Shown here: positions 22,679-34,230 of the stretch, piece by piece | Layout of the letters: every line of letters starts with the position of its first letter | How positions within the stretch are numbered: position 1 is the stretch's first letter | Origin: Kingdonia uniflora | Lineage: Eukaryota; Streptophyta; Magnoliopsida; Ranunculales; Circaeasteraceae | Assembly (NCBI GenBank): GCA_014058105.1 | Contig: JACGCM010001329.1 | Location: forward strand, 186,001-250,000 | Length of the DNA stretch: 64,000 bases | Reading direction: 5' to 3' | The notes under the pieces: model-generated | What the model saw: only the letters and a program-made list of their open reading frames with translations | What the model was told of the DNA's origin: nothing | The model's database searches: none | Translations under genes and position numbers: made by a program

Positions 22679-23620
22679 ATGCCCGGGGTCGACCCCACCC
22701 TCGCCTGCTACCGACTTGACCTTATTCCTAACTCAATGGTTGTCAAACAAAAGAAACGTACCTTAACCTCGAGGATTCGAGATACAGAGAACTTCGAGGT
22801 CGAAAAGCTCTTAGCTGCAAGATTCATACGCGAGGCCAAATATACTGATTGGATCTCAAACATCATCGCCGTACCCAAAAAAAATGCTAAGATCCAAATT
22901 TGTGTTGACTTCACTGATCTTAACAAGCACACGCTGAAGGATAGCTTCCCCCTACCTATCATTTCAGTGCTTCTCGATGCCACAGCGGGCCAAAAACGCC
23001 TTTCCATGATGGACGCAGCCTCGGGTTACAATCAGGTACCCCTTCTCCCTAAAGATCAAATTAAAACTTCTTTTATTACCGAACAAGGACTCCACAGTTT
23101 CAACGTAATGCCCTTCGGGGTTAAAAATGCGGGTGCAACTTACCAGCGCCTCGTCACTGCAATGTTTAAACCCATGCTTGGCAAGTCAATCAAAGTCTAC
23201 AACGATGACCTACTGTGCAAGAGCTTCCACAAAAATACCCATATACAAGACTTGGCCAAAGTTTTCTCCATCCTTTGATCATACCAAATGAAATTAAACC
23301 CAAACAAATGCCAGTTCAGTGTCTCATCTCGAAAATTCCTTGGCCACCTCATTAGTAAACCAGGCACCGAGATCGACCCTACCCAAATTTGAGCCCTTGT
23401 CGATATACCTTCTCCCCAAACCAAGAAAGATGTCCAGAAGGTAGCAGGGAAAATAGCTCCCCTGAATCGCTTTAATTCCAAATCCTCATGTCGATGGGCC
23501 TGGTTATTCTCCCTCCGATGTGAAGAAAGCACCCATAAAACCAAGAAGAAAAACCCCAACGTTAATTGGACACCTAAATGCGAACAAGTTTTCCTTGAAC
23601 TCAAGACTTACCTTGGCAAA
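22679..23620 (+). pseudogene. Tat-2 reverse transcriptase (active site altered)
   Basis: A 200-codon open stretch (22679-23278) contains the RT palm: IICVDFTDLN-like ICVDFTDLNKHTLKDSFPLP (about 22900), MMDAASGYNQV (about 23008), FNVMPFGVKNAGATYQRL (about 23100) and VYNDDLL (about 23195). The family motif at the last place has a hydrophobic residue between Tyr and Asp-Asp; here it is Asn. After a TGA at 23276-23278 the frame continues through KLNPNKCQFSVSSRKFLGHLISK. Order RT before integrase gives Ty3/gypsy. Confidence 0.88.
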
Positions 23621-24480
23621 CCACTTGCCATGAGCACCCCGGTCGAATACGAGGTATTTTCCCTCTATCTTGCAGTTACAGACGAGTCTATTAGCTCGGT
23701 CCTTATTCGACGTGAGGCAGGCATCAAGAAACATGTTTACTTTATTAGTAAAACTCTTACACCAGCCAAAGCACAATATACCTAACTGGAAAGACTTCAT
23801 CTTACCCTTGTCTACACATCACACAAACTTAAGCCCTATTTCCAAGCACACCATATCCGTGTAATCATTAGCTACCCCCTTCGAGAAGTCATTTCCAAGA
23901 AAGATAAATCCAGACGGGTATAGAAATGGTCCATCTACCTTGGTGAGCATAATATCACTTTTGAGAAGCAGGTATCCCAAAAAGGTCAGGCCTGGCCGAC
24001 TTCCCCGTTGAAGACGCAGATCGGGAAGAACACGAAGACGACCTACCCGAAGACCATCCATAACATAACGAACCCTGGAACCCAAACACAGGATGGCGTT
24101 TCATCACAGATGGTCTGTAGGCCTAAACGGTTTCGGGATAGGTATCGTACTGGTCACACCATCAAATAATTACATCGAAAAGGCACTCTTACTAAACTTC
24201 AAGAGTACCAACAACGAAGCCGACTACAAAATTTTGATACATGGTCTCGATCTAACCCTCGAGCTCAGAGTTCCCCAACTAGTCATTTTTACCGACTCAT
24301 AGCTCGTCCAAAGACAGTATACCGGCAAAAACTAGACGAACGGTCGCATGGCTTAGTACGCAGCGCTCGTCCACCAACGCATGAATCATTTCCCTAAAAA
24401 ATCATTGATCACCCATTACCCTCAGGGTAAAAATAGGCATGCCAATGCCCTCGCTTATATTGCAACAATGCTTGGACAAT
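23621..24480 (+). pseudogene. Tat-2 RNase H domains (decayed)
   Basis: The RT connection/first RNase H zone runs to about 23960 (HVYFISKTLTPAK, SYPLREVIS). From about 24090 follows the plant Tat-type second RNase H: GFGIGIVLVTPSNNYIEKAL, NNEADYKILIHGLDLTLELR, VIFTDS, then HYPQGKNRHANALAYIATML. A dual RNase H is a Tat-lineage character. Stops at about 24300, 24335 and elsewhere. Confidence 0.75.
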
Positions 24481-24699
24481 TCAAACCCTGAAAACTCAAT
24501 ATCGAAGTACTCAAACGCCCAAGTATCGACCAGATGGAAATTAATACCATCAATACTGGGGGTGAGAGTCTCGATCCTGAAGACTGGCGCATACCCTTTC
24601 TCGCGTACTTTAACCATTCCACCTTACCCGAAGACCCTAAAGCAAAATGGTCCTTATTGGAAAATTGTCGATGGTACACCATTCTCAAAGGTAGTCTAT

Positions 24700-25860
24700 A
24701 CCGCAAATCACCAAACGGAGTTCACCGCAAATGCATATCTCAATAAGAAGCTGCCACTATCATTACTAAGCTACATGAAGGGAATTATGGATCCCACACC
24801 ACCGGCCAATCTATGGCTCCCCGTACGAAAACACAAGGATTATTTTGGCCAAACAAGAAGAAGTAGACCGAAGAATATGTTAAGCATTGCGATAAATGCC
24901 AACGTCACGCCTACGACATCAAAGCCCATCACAAGACCTCCATTGTAGCAAAGTAGCTTGGCCCTTAACAGATGGGCTATCGATCTGGTGGGCCCCTTCC
25001 TAAAAGCTTCGGGAAGCAGAGAACACATCCTAGTTGTCACAGATTATTTCACTAAATGGGTCGAAACCGCACCAATATGTCAAACTAGAAAAGAAGAGGT
25101 CACTAAATTCCTCGGGGAAAATATCATCACACGCTTCGGCTGCCCACATATGATTCGATGTGATAACGGACCACAGTTCGTCTGGAACAATGTTTGAGCA
25201 TTCCTCAAAAAATACAACATCATCCTCTTTCCATCCACAACGTATTACCGGTAAGGAAATGGGCAAGTCAAAGCCGTCAATAAAACTATAGCCGATGGTT
25301 TAAAGAAACACGTCGATGAAAAGAAGGAGCGTTGGGTTCAAGAGCTATAACATGTACTCTGGGCTTACTATACTACACCATGGAAAGCGATGGGTTGTAC
25401 TCCTTTCCTATTAGCCTATGGTACCGAAGCATTCTTACCCACTCAGTTCAAGGTCCCAATACGTGACCCCGACCTCCCAGATGAAGACAACGAGTTTAAA
25501 ATCGGATACAACATGTTATGGATAGATAAAACTCGAGGCCGAGCCCTAGCCAACCTCAGGCATTACCAGATCTCTCTCGAAAAATCATACAATAAGAAGG
25601 TACAACTGCGAAGTTTTAACATAGGTGACTTGGTACTTCCCCGGGTCACCTCCTCCTCGAAACCACGCAATACCGGCAAGCTAGCCAAAACTTGGGAAGG
25701 ACCATATATTGTGTATGACAAAACATACATAGGATCCTATTACCTTATGACTGAAGACGAGGAACTCTTATCCAACACATAGATTATAATGCAACTAGTC
25801 TCGTACAATAGGCCGCGACCACTTTCCCTCACCACTGTTGCAACCACCGTAAATCAATAA
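24700..25860 (+). pseudogene. Tat-2 integrase (decayed)
   Basis: Zinc-binding half with HCDKCQRHA near 24885; core with WAIDLVGPFLKASGSREHIL (about 24970), IRCDNGPQFVW (about 25155) and GNGQVKAVNKT (about 25258); C-terminal half GCTPFLLAYGTEAFLPTQFK (about 25393), ending near LVSYNRPRP (about 25795). The third catalytic residue of the Asp-Asp-Glu triad reads Lys (Tat-1 still has Glu). At least five stops. Integrase would insert the DNA copy into the genome. Confidence 0.88.
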
Positions 25861-25901
25861 ATGAATTTATTCAACCTTTCACATTATATCTCATCTCAAT
25901 A

Positions 25902-26830
25902 AACTTCTTGATTTGGGCAAACCTAAGTATCCAGTCAACCCTTCGACCCGACTGTTACTTGGGGGTGACCTCAAATTTTTTCAAAGCTTCGATTCGGGCA
26001 AACCCGAGTGGCATGAATAGTCGAAAGACTTAACACTCGGGGGGGACATCGGGGCCGAACACGTCTTGCTTCATTCAGGATCAAACCCGCGGATAGAAAT
26101 ACCCAGGGGAGACCTCGAAGTTCAATGAACTTCTTAATTTGGGCAAACCTAAGTATCAAGTCAACCCTTTGACCCGACTGGTACTTGGGGGAGACCTCAA
26201 AGTTATTCAAAGTTCCAATTCGGGCAAACCCGAGTGGCATGAATAGTCGAAAGACTAAACACTCGGGGGGCCCATCGGAGCTGACCACATCTTGCTTCGT
26301 TCAGGATCAAACCCGCGGATAAAAATACCCAGGGGAGACCTCGAAGCTCAATGGACTTCTTGATTTGGGCAAACCTAAGTATCCAGTCAACCCTTAGACC
26401 CGACTGATACTTGGAGGCGACCTCAAAGTTTCTCAAAGTTCTGATTCGGGCAAACTTGAGTGGCATGAATAGTAGAAAGACTAAATACTCGGGGGCGGCA
26501 TAGGGGCCGACCACGTCTTGCTTTGTTCAGGATCAAACCCGCGGAAAGAAATACCCGGGGCGACCTCAAAGCTCAATGAACTTCTTGATTTGGGCAAACA
26601 TAAGTATTCAGTCAAATCTTCACCCCAACTGATACTTAGAGGCGACCTCAAAGTTTCTTAAAGTTCTGATTCGGAAAAACCTGAGTGGCACCAATAGTCG
26701 AAAGACTAAACACTCGAGGGCGACATCAGGGCCAACTAAGTCTTGCTTCCTTCAGGACCGAACCCGCGGATAGAAATACCCAGGACAACCTCGAAGCTCA
26801 ATCAACTCCTCAATTATGGAAAACCTCGAA
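25902..26830 (+). repeat. 226-bp tandem array in Tat-2
   Basis: Four units start at 25902, 26128, 26354 and 26579 (226, 226, 225 bp), with a ragged end near 26803. Each has AACTTCTTGATTTGGGCAAA, CCTAAGTATCCAGTCAACCC, GACTGATACTTGG, ATTCGGGCAAACC, GGCATGAATAGTCGAAAGAC and AACCCGCGGATAGAAATACC. Units differ at scattered positions. The ORFs of about 100 codons inside the array (minus strand) are by-products of the repeat. Tat-1 has a related but shorter-unit array at the same place. Confidence 0.92.
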
Positions 26831-27009
26831 ACCCCGTGGATAGAAATACCAACATTCGGTCAGACAAAATATCAATATACACCAACAAGTTCAAACAAAA
26901 TAATAAAGCATCGTTTACTCCAGCATCACCAAAATAAAGGGGGGGGAATTTTCTTACAAATACCTTACCACCACCAAGTTCATCAAGTCTCCTACATACT
27001 TATAACAAC

Positions 27010-29078
27010 TTACACAACAAACTTACCTTGGCCCTCCACAGAAATAGGAATTTCAATAGTACCAGGAGTCTCCATAATAGGCGTGACTTCTTCATTCTCC
27101 ACACTGGCCACCCTGACAACAGGAATCGGCTCCATCCCCTCCATTTTGACAACACTCAGACTAGGAAGCCCTTTTGAAGGGTAGCGTTTGAAGGTGTCCG
27201 GATCATAGCCCAACTCATCTATGAATTGCTTTAAAGATGAAGTCACGTTACACTCATGGTCGAAGTTTGCCTGGAACCATGCATGATTTTTTCTTAGCTT
27301 CACCTCTAACCCTGCCACCTTCATCTCACACCGCTCGACCACAGCCAGGTTCTTCTTGGCCACAACAGATCAAACTTGAAATATCTCCCACTCCAGTTCG
27401 GCGAGTCAGGTATTCAGCGACATAATGGTTCCCTTCGCGAGCTCCCCCCATTAACTGACTCTTTCAAGCCCTCACCAGATGCTTTCTGAGCCTTCTTAAG
27501 AGATATTAGCCAAGCATGGATCTGCATAATAACAAACACTTTGACCATTTAGCAATTTTATCCAATCAATAACAAACATTTTCTGGTTGGCAATAACAAG
27601 TACCTAGCGCCACAGTATCTCTGCCCGACGCCCTGCTTCACCTGGGTTCAAGGCACACAAATGCATCATCAGCTCGGTCATAGCTCGAGCAGCATCCTCT
27701 TGTTCAGCCGCAAGTTGCATGGCCTTGTTTGAGTTCGGCCCTTCTTCCATCTGATCATGTGACCTCTTTTGAGGCGTCATCCCCATCACCTGAGTACTTG
27801 ACCCATCACCTGTGCTTTTTCCCTTACCCTTTTTCACAGGTTGCACTCCCTCTTGGGAACTCAAGCCTCGCCCCCTTGCCTCGGCCATCGCCGCTGCTGC
27901 AACCCCATGACACGTCCATGGCATGAAGTTAGACTTCGGCCTTGTCCAAGTGTTATAATCCATCTCACTTCCCGCTTCGAAAGGGGTAACCTTTTTTCTC
28001 CACTTCGAAGGTCTAGTTACGGTCGAAGGTCCTTTGAACAGGGTATCCATTTTCTTCTGCCTCTTTCTCGATATCTTCAGCCATTGAAAGGCTTTGTTTA
28101 TTCGCTCTTCGCTCTCGTCGATCAGATTGTCAATGTAACGCTGAGGGTTTTGCAGCACTCTAGTCACAGGATCTACAATAAACACATATTCAAATTTAAG
28201 CAATGACCAAAGCAAAGAAATAGAAGATACTCAAACATACACTTACTCGTATTTAATAGCCAATGCGTTATAGCAAAATCTATTTCACCATCTGTATATT
28301 CAAAACTGCCCTTCACCATTACTAAGTCCTTATCCTACCCACGACTAGTCGAGCACAGGTCAAACAACCAAGGCTTCTCTGGATGACATTGAATGTGGTA
28401 CGTTCTCACCTTCTTATTACCCTTCCTCAAGTAGAATGACACCACGTCATCCCACTCGATTACAGGCCTCCTTTCGCGTACCAGATCTCTATTTAAGACC
28501 CCGATAACCCTCATTATTTCATAAAAGTTCATGTTCATCTGACACGGTGCAACATTTTAAAAATTTAGTACCTCCTTTACCAACCGTCGAAGGGGCAGGT
28601 GTATCCCTAGTCGAATTTTCCCCCTGAAAGCCATTATCCCTTCACTGGGTACATCCATAAAAGAAAACTCTGACCCACATGGAACCAGAATAATACTTTT
28701 CCTCACTAGATCATGTTTTAACATGAATCGACCAAGCCTAGCTTGCTCATGCGGCGAGCCCTCGTCGCCTGTCTCTTTGCTACTTCCCTCACTCTCGTCA
28801 TCCTCCTCCCTATCTCCATCCTCCCCAACATTCCCCACACGGCCGACCTCAGCCTCCTCTTCCTCCTCTTCATCACTATCTCCAACTACTCGCATTCTCC
28901 GTTGACTTTGCCTCACCGAACTAATATCGGGTACCATCACTGCCAGAGGTGGGTTAGTCACGATGTGTAATTCTTGGACATCAATATCTCCCTCCCCTAG
29001 ACCAAATATGCTTGGTTCATTTGTAACGTCATCATCCTCATCTATCAGCCTCATCCTCGAAGCCTCGCGGGTACGCAT
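27010..29078 (-). pseudogene. Antisense gene A of Tat-2 (spliced, nearly open)
   Basis: ATG at 29078 (MRTREASRMRLIDEDDDV). Exon 1, 29078-28247: very acidic stretch (EEEEEEAEVG), then conserved NFYEIMRVIGVLN (about 28525) and YHIQCHPEKPWLFDLCS (about 28400). Intron 28173-28246 (GTAAGT...TGTAG). Exon 2, 28172-27604: RYIDNLIDESEERINKAFQW, basic KKGKGKS, then ALNPGEAGRRAEILWR. Intron 27522-27603 (GTACTT...TGCAG). Exon 3, 27521-27010: VERCEMKVAGLEVKLRK coiled-coil-like, TSSLKQFIDELGYDPDTFKR. Stops: one at 28557 where Tat-1 has Trp, another at the last codon of exon 2. Roughly 600 codons in all. Role unknown; resembles in position the antisense gene of Grande-type elements. Confidence 0.78.
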
Positions 29079-29084
29079 TATACC

Positions 29085-29400
29085 CTACAGAAGAAGAGGG
29101 AAACAATTAGCTCGAGATATTTGAGTTCAAAACCTTCGAGTTCACATATTACTACCAACTACCCAACTGTCACTTATCAGACATACTACAGTCTGACTAT
29201 TCTACTCCGAGTCGACCACCGACTACTCTACTTCCACACCTACCACCATCTCGAAGTCTAACCTCGAGGGATCTCTCAGTCCGATCTCTCAACCCCTACC
29301 CTCCCTATCATATCTACACCATTTATGGCTCAACAATAAGTCTTACTCTTAACAAAAAGTACGAGAAGAGAAACACAACACAAACAATCAAAAGACCTAC
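29085..29400 (-). other. Predicted leader intron of antisense gene A (Tat-2)
   Basis: On the minus strand GTACAG|GTAGGT at 29400 and TTCTTCTGTAG| at 29085 bound 316 bases just upstream of the ATG. The borders correspond to those at 7360 and 7064 in Tat-1. Confidence 0.5.
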
Positions 29401-30419
29401 CTGTACCGGGAGAGTTTACCTCACCAATGGAGTATCACGCAGTAATGGCACTATCTTTCCTCTCCTCAGAACAACAATGGTTGGTTTTATTTTATTTTTT
29501 TTGATTAATTAATGTTTGCACCAACTTTCTCTCTCCTTTAAAATACAGCCCACTAAACCATATCAGTTTCCTTAAACTACAATCATAACCACTACCCCCA
29601 CTACCTCTCCCATTTCCCTCCACACTTTAAGATAGCCATTCATTTTTACAAAAATACCCCGACTAATGCGAGCGTGTAGCAGTCACACATTCACCAGTTT
29701 CAAATTTCCCTTTACCTTTTGATCCTTCAACTCCTCTCTATAATACAAAATACCTCCAATTTCATATTCTCCCATCAACCGTTGACTACCTAGAACCATT
29801 GATAATAAACTTCTGACAACCCATCATATTATGCCCCTCCCTACACGTGGAATTCACCTAACATACCACGTGGCATACAAATCATCCTCACGCCCAACAT
29901 GTCATGATTACTGTCTGTGCAGCACACTGCTCAAGGCACAATATCCCATCTGACAGCTCTGCAATTATGGTTATTAGATCCTAGCAGACGAAGTAAAACA
30001 AGCAATGTCTCTATATAAGGATGAACTAAAAAATAACCTTCGTCCAATTCACTTAAACCTCTTCTCTGATCTCTCGAATCATCTTGCTACTATCGACCTA
30101 ATCCATATCCTCGAACATTTTTAACCCTCGACTGTGGCACCATATAATTTAATTAATCTCCACCACAGCCTTCGATCAAGAACTACCATATTCAAGGTCA
30201 TTCCAGTATTTTCATATCAAACATTTTTTTTCTCTAAGTTCTTCTAACCGCGCCTATGTTATCATCGGGCACATTTTTTCCCCTACGAGTACTTTCGAAA
30301 ATACTGTACAAATAAAAAAGGTGCAAAGTACTTTTGTTTTTATTTCATTCAAAAAAAGAGAAAGAACGAAAATAGAATAACAACAACATCTAATATCCCC
30401 GCCCACAACTATAGAAGAA
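29401..30419. other. Region between antisense gene A and ORF B (Tat-2)
   Basis: Contains the presumed promoter of antisense gene A; the minus strand reads TATTTTAAA near 29532, where Tat-1 has TATATATAG. The rest is low in coding content. 30300-30420 matches the 3' untranslated zone seen at 8690-8790. Confidence 0.45.
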
Positions 30420-30758
30420 CCCCCCACCACCCTACCAATACACAGGGCAGTTCCTCCAGTACCACGGACACCTCCCGCCACCGTCTTCAGCCTTCACCAA
30501 TCACCATGCCAACTACCTCAGTGCAAAGGAGCGCTCCATCAAACTCAGAAGGTGTTACTAGAACATCATCCAATAGAAGGTAAAAGACTCAGCCTCCTCC
30601 TGCTCCCTACCGGTTAATTCTTCCCAGTGCCGGTCCACCAAGTTCGGCAGCGGCGATCCCATGTCCCGGCGCCCAAAGTATATTTACCTCAACTCGACGT
30701 ACTTGGCCTCTGCAAGCACCTCCTTGTCTTCCATCCTTTGCGGATAACGAGTTTTCAT
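30420..30758 (-). pseudogene. Small antisense ORF B of Tat-2 (diverged)
   Basis: ATG at 30758 (MKTRYPQRMEDKEVLAEAKY), then a stop, then IYFGRRDMGSPLPNLVDRHW, which lines up with KFFGDEGLDWVMPDLVELE of the Tat-1 copies, then EELTGREQEEAES. Several stops follow. Same position as in Tat-1: between antisense gene A and the 3' LTR, on the opposite strand to pol. Function unknown. Confidence 0.5.
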
Positions 30759-30993
30759 GGTGTCTCTACTACAGAACAAATTGAGGAAGAAGATGAACAG
30801 AAACTTACAATTAACCCACATCTTAAACCCTTATTTATACCATGTTTAAGGGAGCATTAATACCCCCTAAATCAGCATAATCACCATCAATGCCTTTGGA
30901 ACTCGGCAAATTAACACCAGTCAACCATACAACTTCCCATGCATAGCAGTTTTTCTCAGTACGCGCTATCTATAATAATTTATGAGGCCCCTA

Positions 30994-31008
30994 CTGAGAG
31001 GGGGCGAA
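30994..31008 (+). other. Polypurine tract of Tat-2
   Basis: CTGAGAGGGGGCGAA directly before the 3' LTR, same as in Tat-1. Confidence 0.8.
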
Positions 31009-31810
31009 TATAGTAGCCTACTCGCAGCCTTTCAAGACTAATCGAATACTTGAATGATACATTGAAGCCTACCAAAAGACTCGAAGCCCAGAGAAACTAC
31101 AAGATAGCCAAAAAGATATGGTCTACCCGAAGCCTTCCGAGACTAGCCGAACACTCGAAGGCCACATCAAAGCTTACCGAAGACTCGAAGCCTATTATAC
31201 TCAAAACTACTTGGGCACAAGGCCTGCACGAAGCTTTTCAAGACCAATCGATCACTCGAAGCCTACTGCAAGATTTGAAGCTAGAGGCATTAATGTAGTA
31301 GACAACCTAACATAAGTTTCAAGACGACTTTGACCAAATCAGTATATGGTCAAAGGCAAAAAAAACTGACAGACAGCTCACCAGACAATTAAGCATAACA
31401 TGCCGCCAGACAACTACAGTGGCAGAATTGACCTTCCGTACAGGACAACTGCCCCAAAAGGGTATACATGTAACACGGCCTCTCTATGGTGACTCACCCT
31501 TTTCTATCTCCTATAAATAGGGGAGGGGAGCCATCATAAAGAGTTTAGTAAAACTCAGCTCAGGCCTCCCTATAAGATTATAAACCTTCGAGCATACTCA
31601 AACTCTGACCAATCTGAACTGTAATCTCAAAAATATATTAAGTTCCCATTTTAAAATCCACACTAAAGGTCTTGGTGAATTCTATTTCTAGGACTCCACT
31701 CAAGTGCGTCCACATAGTGTAACCTTATATTGCTATTCGACTTTCGTAGTATAGCCTCAATCCCACAGTGTAAGGGCGCAAACTCCCCTCTACGAGATTA
31801 GGCCCCTACA
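31009..31810 (+). repeat. 3' LTR of Tat-2 (802 bp)
   Basis: Starts TATAGTAGCCTACTCGCAGC (TG changed to TA) and ends GATTAGGCCCCTACA. TATA box TCCTATAAATAGGGG near 31510. Pairs with 19344-20146. Confidence 0.9.
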
Positions 31811-31910
31811 CCTACTATTCATGGATTGTTTATAGCAGGTCCATCACATCACACCTTAACTTCATCAGTTTCAGGATTGTTTAGTCTCGTCAATTAGCTT
31901 CTTCGGATCC

Positions 31911-32570
31911 TTGGATCCCATCATCTGGTATCAGGGAAGTTCTTTCATTGGGTTTGCAATGGTGACTACGAGGGATGCTGAGATAAGGGTTGATGACATG
32001 GCCACAAAAGTCAAAAGTATCTCCACTATCTGTTGTCTTACTATAACAGAGCAACAGGAAAGTCGCAAAAAAGGCTTGTACTTAAATTGTGATGAGTTAT
32101 TCAAACCCAGCCACTACTGTAAAAAGCCACAGCTTCTCTTGGAAGCTTATTTCTTAGCTAATTTGGAAGAGGATAACTTACATATCGACCTAAATGTTCT
32201 GTCTGAACTAGATATTTCTCTCCATGCACTCACCGGAACTGTTCATCCAGGAACAATGCAGTTAACTGGTTATTTGAAAAACAAAAAGGTCACAGCTTTG
32301 GTTGATTCTGGATCTACTCACAACTTCTTAAATCCTTACTTGGCCAAACAATGTGGTCTTGCCATGTCTCAGGTTACACAATTCAGAGTTATGGTAGCAT
32401 ATGGTGGTTTTGTTCGAAGTAATGGGAAGTGTTGTGGCGTCCCCCTGCGTGCCCAAAGCTTTAACTTCAGATCAGACTTCTTTTTATTACCGGTAAGGGA
32501 ATTCAACATAGTCCTTGGAGCTGAATGGCTTCGTTCTTTAGGCAAGATTTTATGGGATATTGGAGATTAA
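31911..32570 (+). pseudogene. Gypsy-H gag C-terminus and protease
   Basis: A 219-codon open stretch without stops. A zinc-knuckle-like segment LYLNCDELFKPSHYCKKPQL (about 32080) is followed by an aspartic protease with TALVDSGSTHNFLNPYLAKQ (about 32290), so the catalytic Asp-Ser-Gly is intact, and NIVLGAEWLRSLGKILWDI (about 32505). Typical of a chromovirus-like Ty3/gypsy lineage. The open frame ends in a stop at 32568. Confidence 0.88.
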
Positions 32571-32759
32571 AAACTAATTTCACAGTAAAAGGTCGTAAAT
32601 TTGAGTTGGTAGGCAATGACTCCCCTACTGCCTCCTTAACAAGCAACAACTTAGTTATTCACTAGCTATTTAAAGAGAAAACCAAAATTTGTGTCCAATT
32701 GATGGCCTCGTTAGAAGGCACAAGTATTTCTTCAGTTCCATTTGAACTAAAGGGAGTCA

Positions 32760-33594
32760 TTGACAATTTTCTTTGAGTTGTTTGGCGAGCCTCGTGGTTT
32801 ACCCCTGTTAAGGCACAATAAATTTTTGATTTCTGGTGTTGCGACCACCGTATTAATGTTTTATCAGGTAGTGTTCCAACCAATGTTCGGCCATATCGTT
32901 ATCCACATTTTCAAAAATCTAAAATTAAGCGCTTGGTTAATGTGATGTTATAAATAGGACTTACTCAATCCAGCATGAGTCCTTACTCTTCCCCAATCTT
33001 AATTGCATGAAAAAAGGATGGCTCATGGCATATGTGCATTGATTTCCGTACTCTCAACAATATTACATTTAAGGATCGTTATCCTATTCCAAGCTATTGA
33101 CAAACTTTTAGATGAATTACATGGAGCAAAAAAAAATTCAAACTTAGATATCCGCTCGGGGTATCATCAGATTCATGTTCACGAGCCAGATATTCCCAAA
33201 ATAACATTCAACACACGACACAATAAATTTTTGGTTAGGCCCTTTAGGTTATCTGCTGATCTGACAAAATTTCAAGGCCTTATGAATGATGTATTCCAGC
33301 CGTATCTACAAAGGTTTGTTTTTGTCTTCTTTAACGACATTCTTATTTATAGCAAGTCTATGACGGATCATGCCAAACATCTTCATCTTGTTCTCGGTCT
33401 CTTACGCCAACATCATCTTATTGTAAAAGTGTCAAAATGCTAATTTGGGCAAAACTCAATCGATTATTTGGGGAATATCATTTCAGCTGCATGTGTCAGG
33501 GTTGACAGAGATAACATAAATTGTATGGTCGAGTGGCCTAAGATGACCACTGTTAAGGCATTACGAAGCTTTCTCAGATTAGCAAGATACTGCC
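32760..33594 (+). pseudogene. Gypsy-H reverse transcriptase, first part
   Basis: After a degraded linker, the RT palm is seen at 33003-33443: LDIRSGYHQIHVHEPDIPKI (about 33145), RPFRLSADLTKFQGLMNDVF, then FVFFNDILIYSKSM near 33325, where the first catalytic Asp of the usual DD pair reads Asn. It continues past a stop to VKALRSFLRLARYC, where the nested element cuts in. Confidence 0.82.
33590..33594 (+). repeat. Target duplication of nested chromovirus, left
   Basis: CTGCC; the right copy at 39445-39449 reads TTGCC, one change. Confidence 0.75.
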
Positions 33595-34192
33595 TAATCC
33601 ACAATACGAATAGAGAAACCCTAGTTAGCTAAAAAGTACGAAGAACACCCAAATCGGTTGGGAAAAATCCCTTTAAGATCTTCAATAGCTTAAACGAAGT
33701 TAATTACAATAGAATTACTCTAAACCCTGAACTTCTTCCTCAAAACTTCTATTGAACTAACATAAGCTAAAAAAATAACCTAAGTCCCCTTTATATACAA
33801 GGGAACAAAAAAATACCATTAGAACGGATCTCGAGGCAAACCCACGTCTTAGAATAATAACCTACGCCAAGCACGTTCAAACAGCATCCAAGCCTGTTCG
33901 AACGACGTTATGCTAATTGGTCTTAAACCCTATAAACATGACAACTCGTTCGAACGGCATCCAAGCTCGTTTGAACGAAATTTGTTTATGGGTCAAAATT
34001 CCAGGGGATTGAACATTAGTCGTTCGAACGAAAATAGGGAGTCATTTGAATGACTTGGGTTCCTGGGCCAAATTCCAGGGAGTTAGAAAAGGGTCGTTCG
34101 AACGACTCTAAACTTCGTTCAAACAACTTTACGATAATTTCATTCTTCACATACGAGTTTACCTCAAAACGTCCCTAGATCCTCCTGGATCA
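33595..34192 (-). repeat. 3' LTR of Chromo-N (598 bp)
   Basis: On the minus strand TGATCCAGGAGGATC...GTGGATTA. TATATAAAGGGG near 33790. Holds several TCGTTCGAACGA motifs, including a perfect GTCGTTCGAACGAC at 34093-34106. Pairs with 38848-39444. Confidence 0.92.
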
Positions 34193-34207
34193 TGGTTCCC
34201 CTCTTTA
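34193..34207 (-). other. Polypurine tract of Chromo-N
   Basis: On the minus strand AAAGAGGGGAACCA precedes the TGATCC of the 3' LTR. Confidence 0.7.
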
Positions 34208-34230
34208 AGAGACTTGAACTCCTACTCAAG

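Larger units (their letters stand above)
19344..31810 (+). mobile_element. Tat-2: full-length Ty3/gypsy Tat-lineage element
   Basis: 12.5 kb bounded by LTRs of 803 and 802 bp. Order: 5' LTR, primer-binding site, gag, protease, RT, RNase H, integrase on +; a 226-bp tandem array; spliced antisense gene A and antisense ORF B on minus; polypurine tract; 3' LTR. Flanking pentamers (CATGT and CCTAC) do not match, and the two flanks belong to different elements (LINE left, gypsy right). The LTRs have diverged visibly, so the element is old. Confidence 0.88.

Noticed and set aside
26203..26514. Two minus ORFs of about 100 codons with repeated LFMPL.FARI segments (25971-26288, 26203-26514)
   Set aside because: They fall inside the 226-bp array and repeat with its period; no sign of coding apart from that.
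25902..26830. Possible CRISPR-like array of regular repeats
   Set aside because: Units of 226 bp are adjacent without spacers, and this is plant nuclear DNA inside a retrotransposon.
28723..28970. Serine/leucine-rich + ORFs
   Set aside because: Shadows of the acidic stretch of antisense gene A (GAG/GAA codons read as CTC/TTC).
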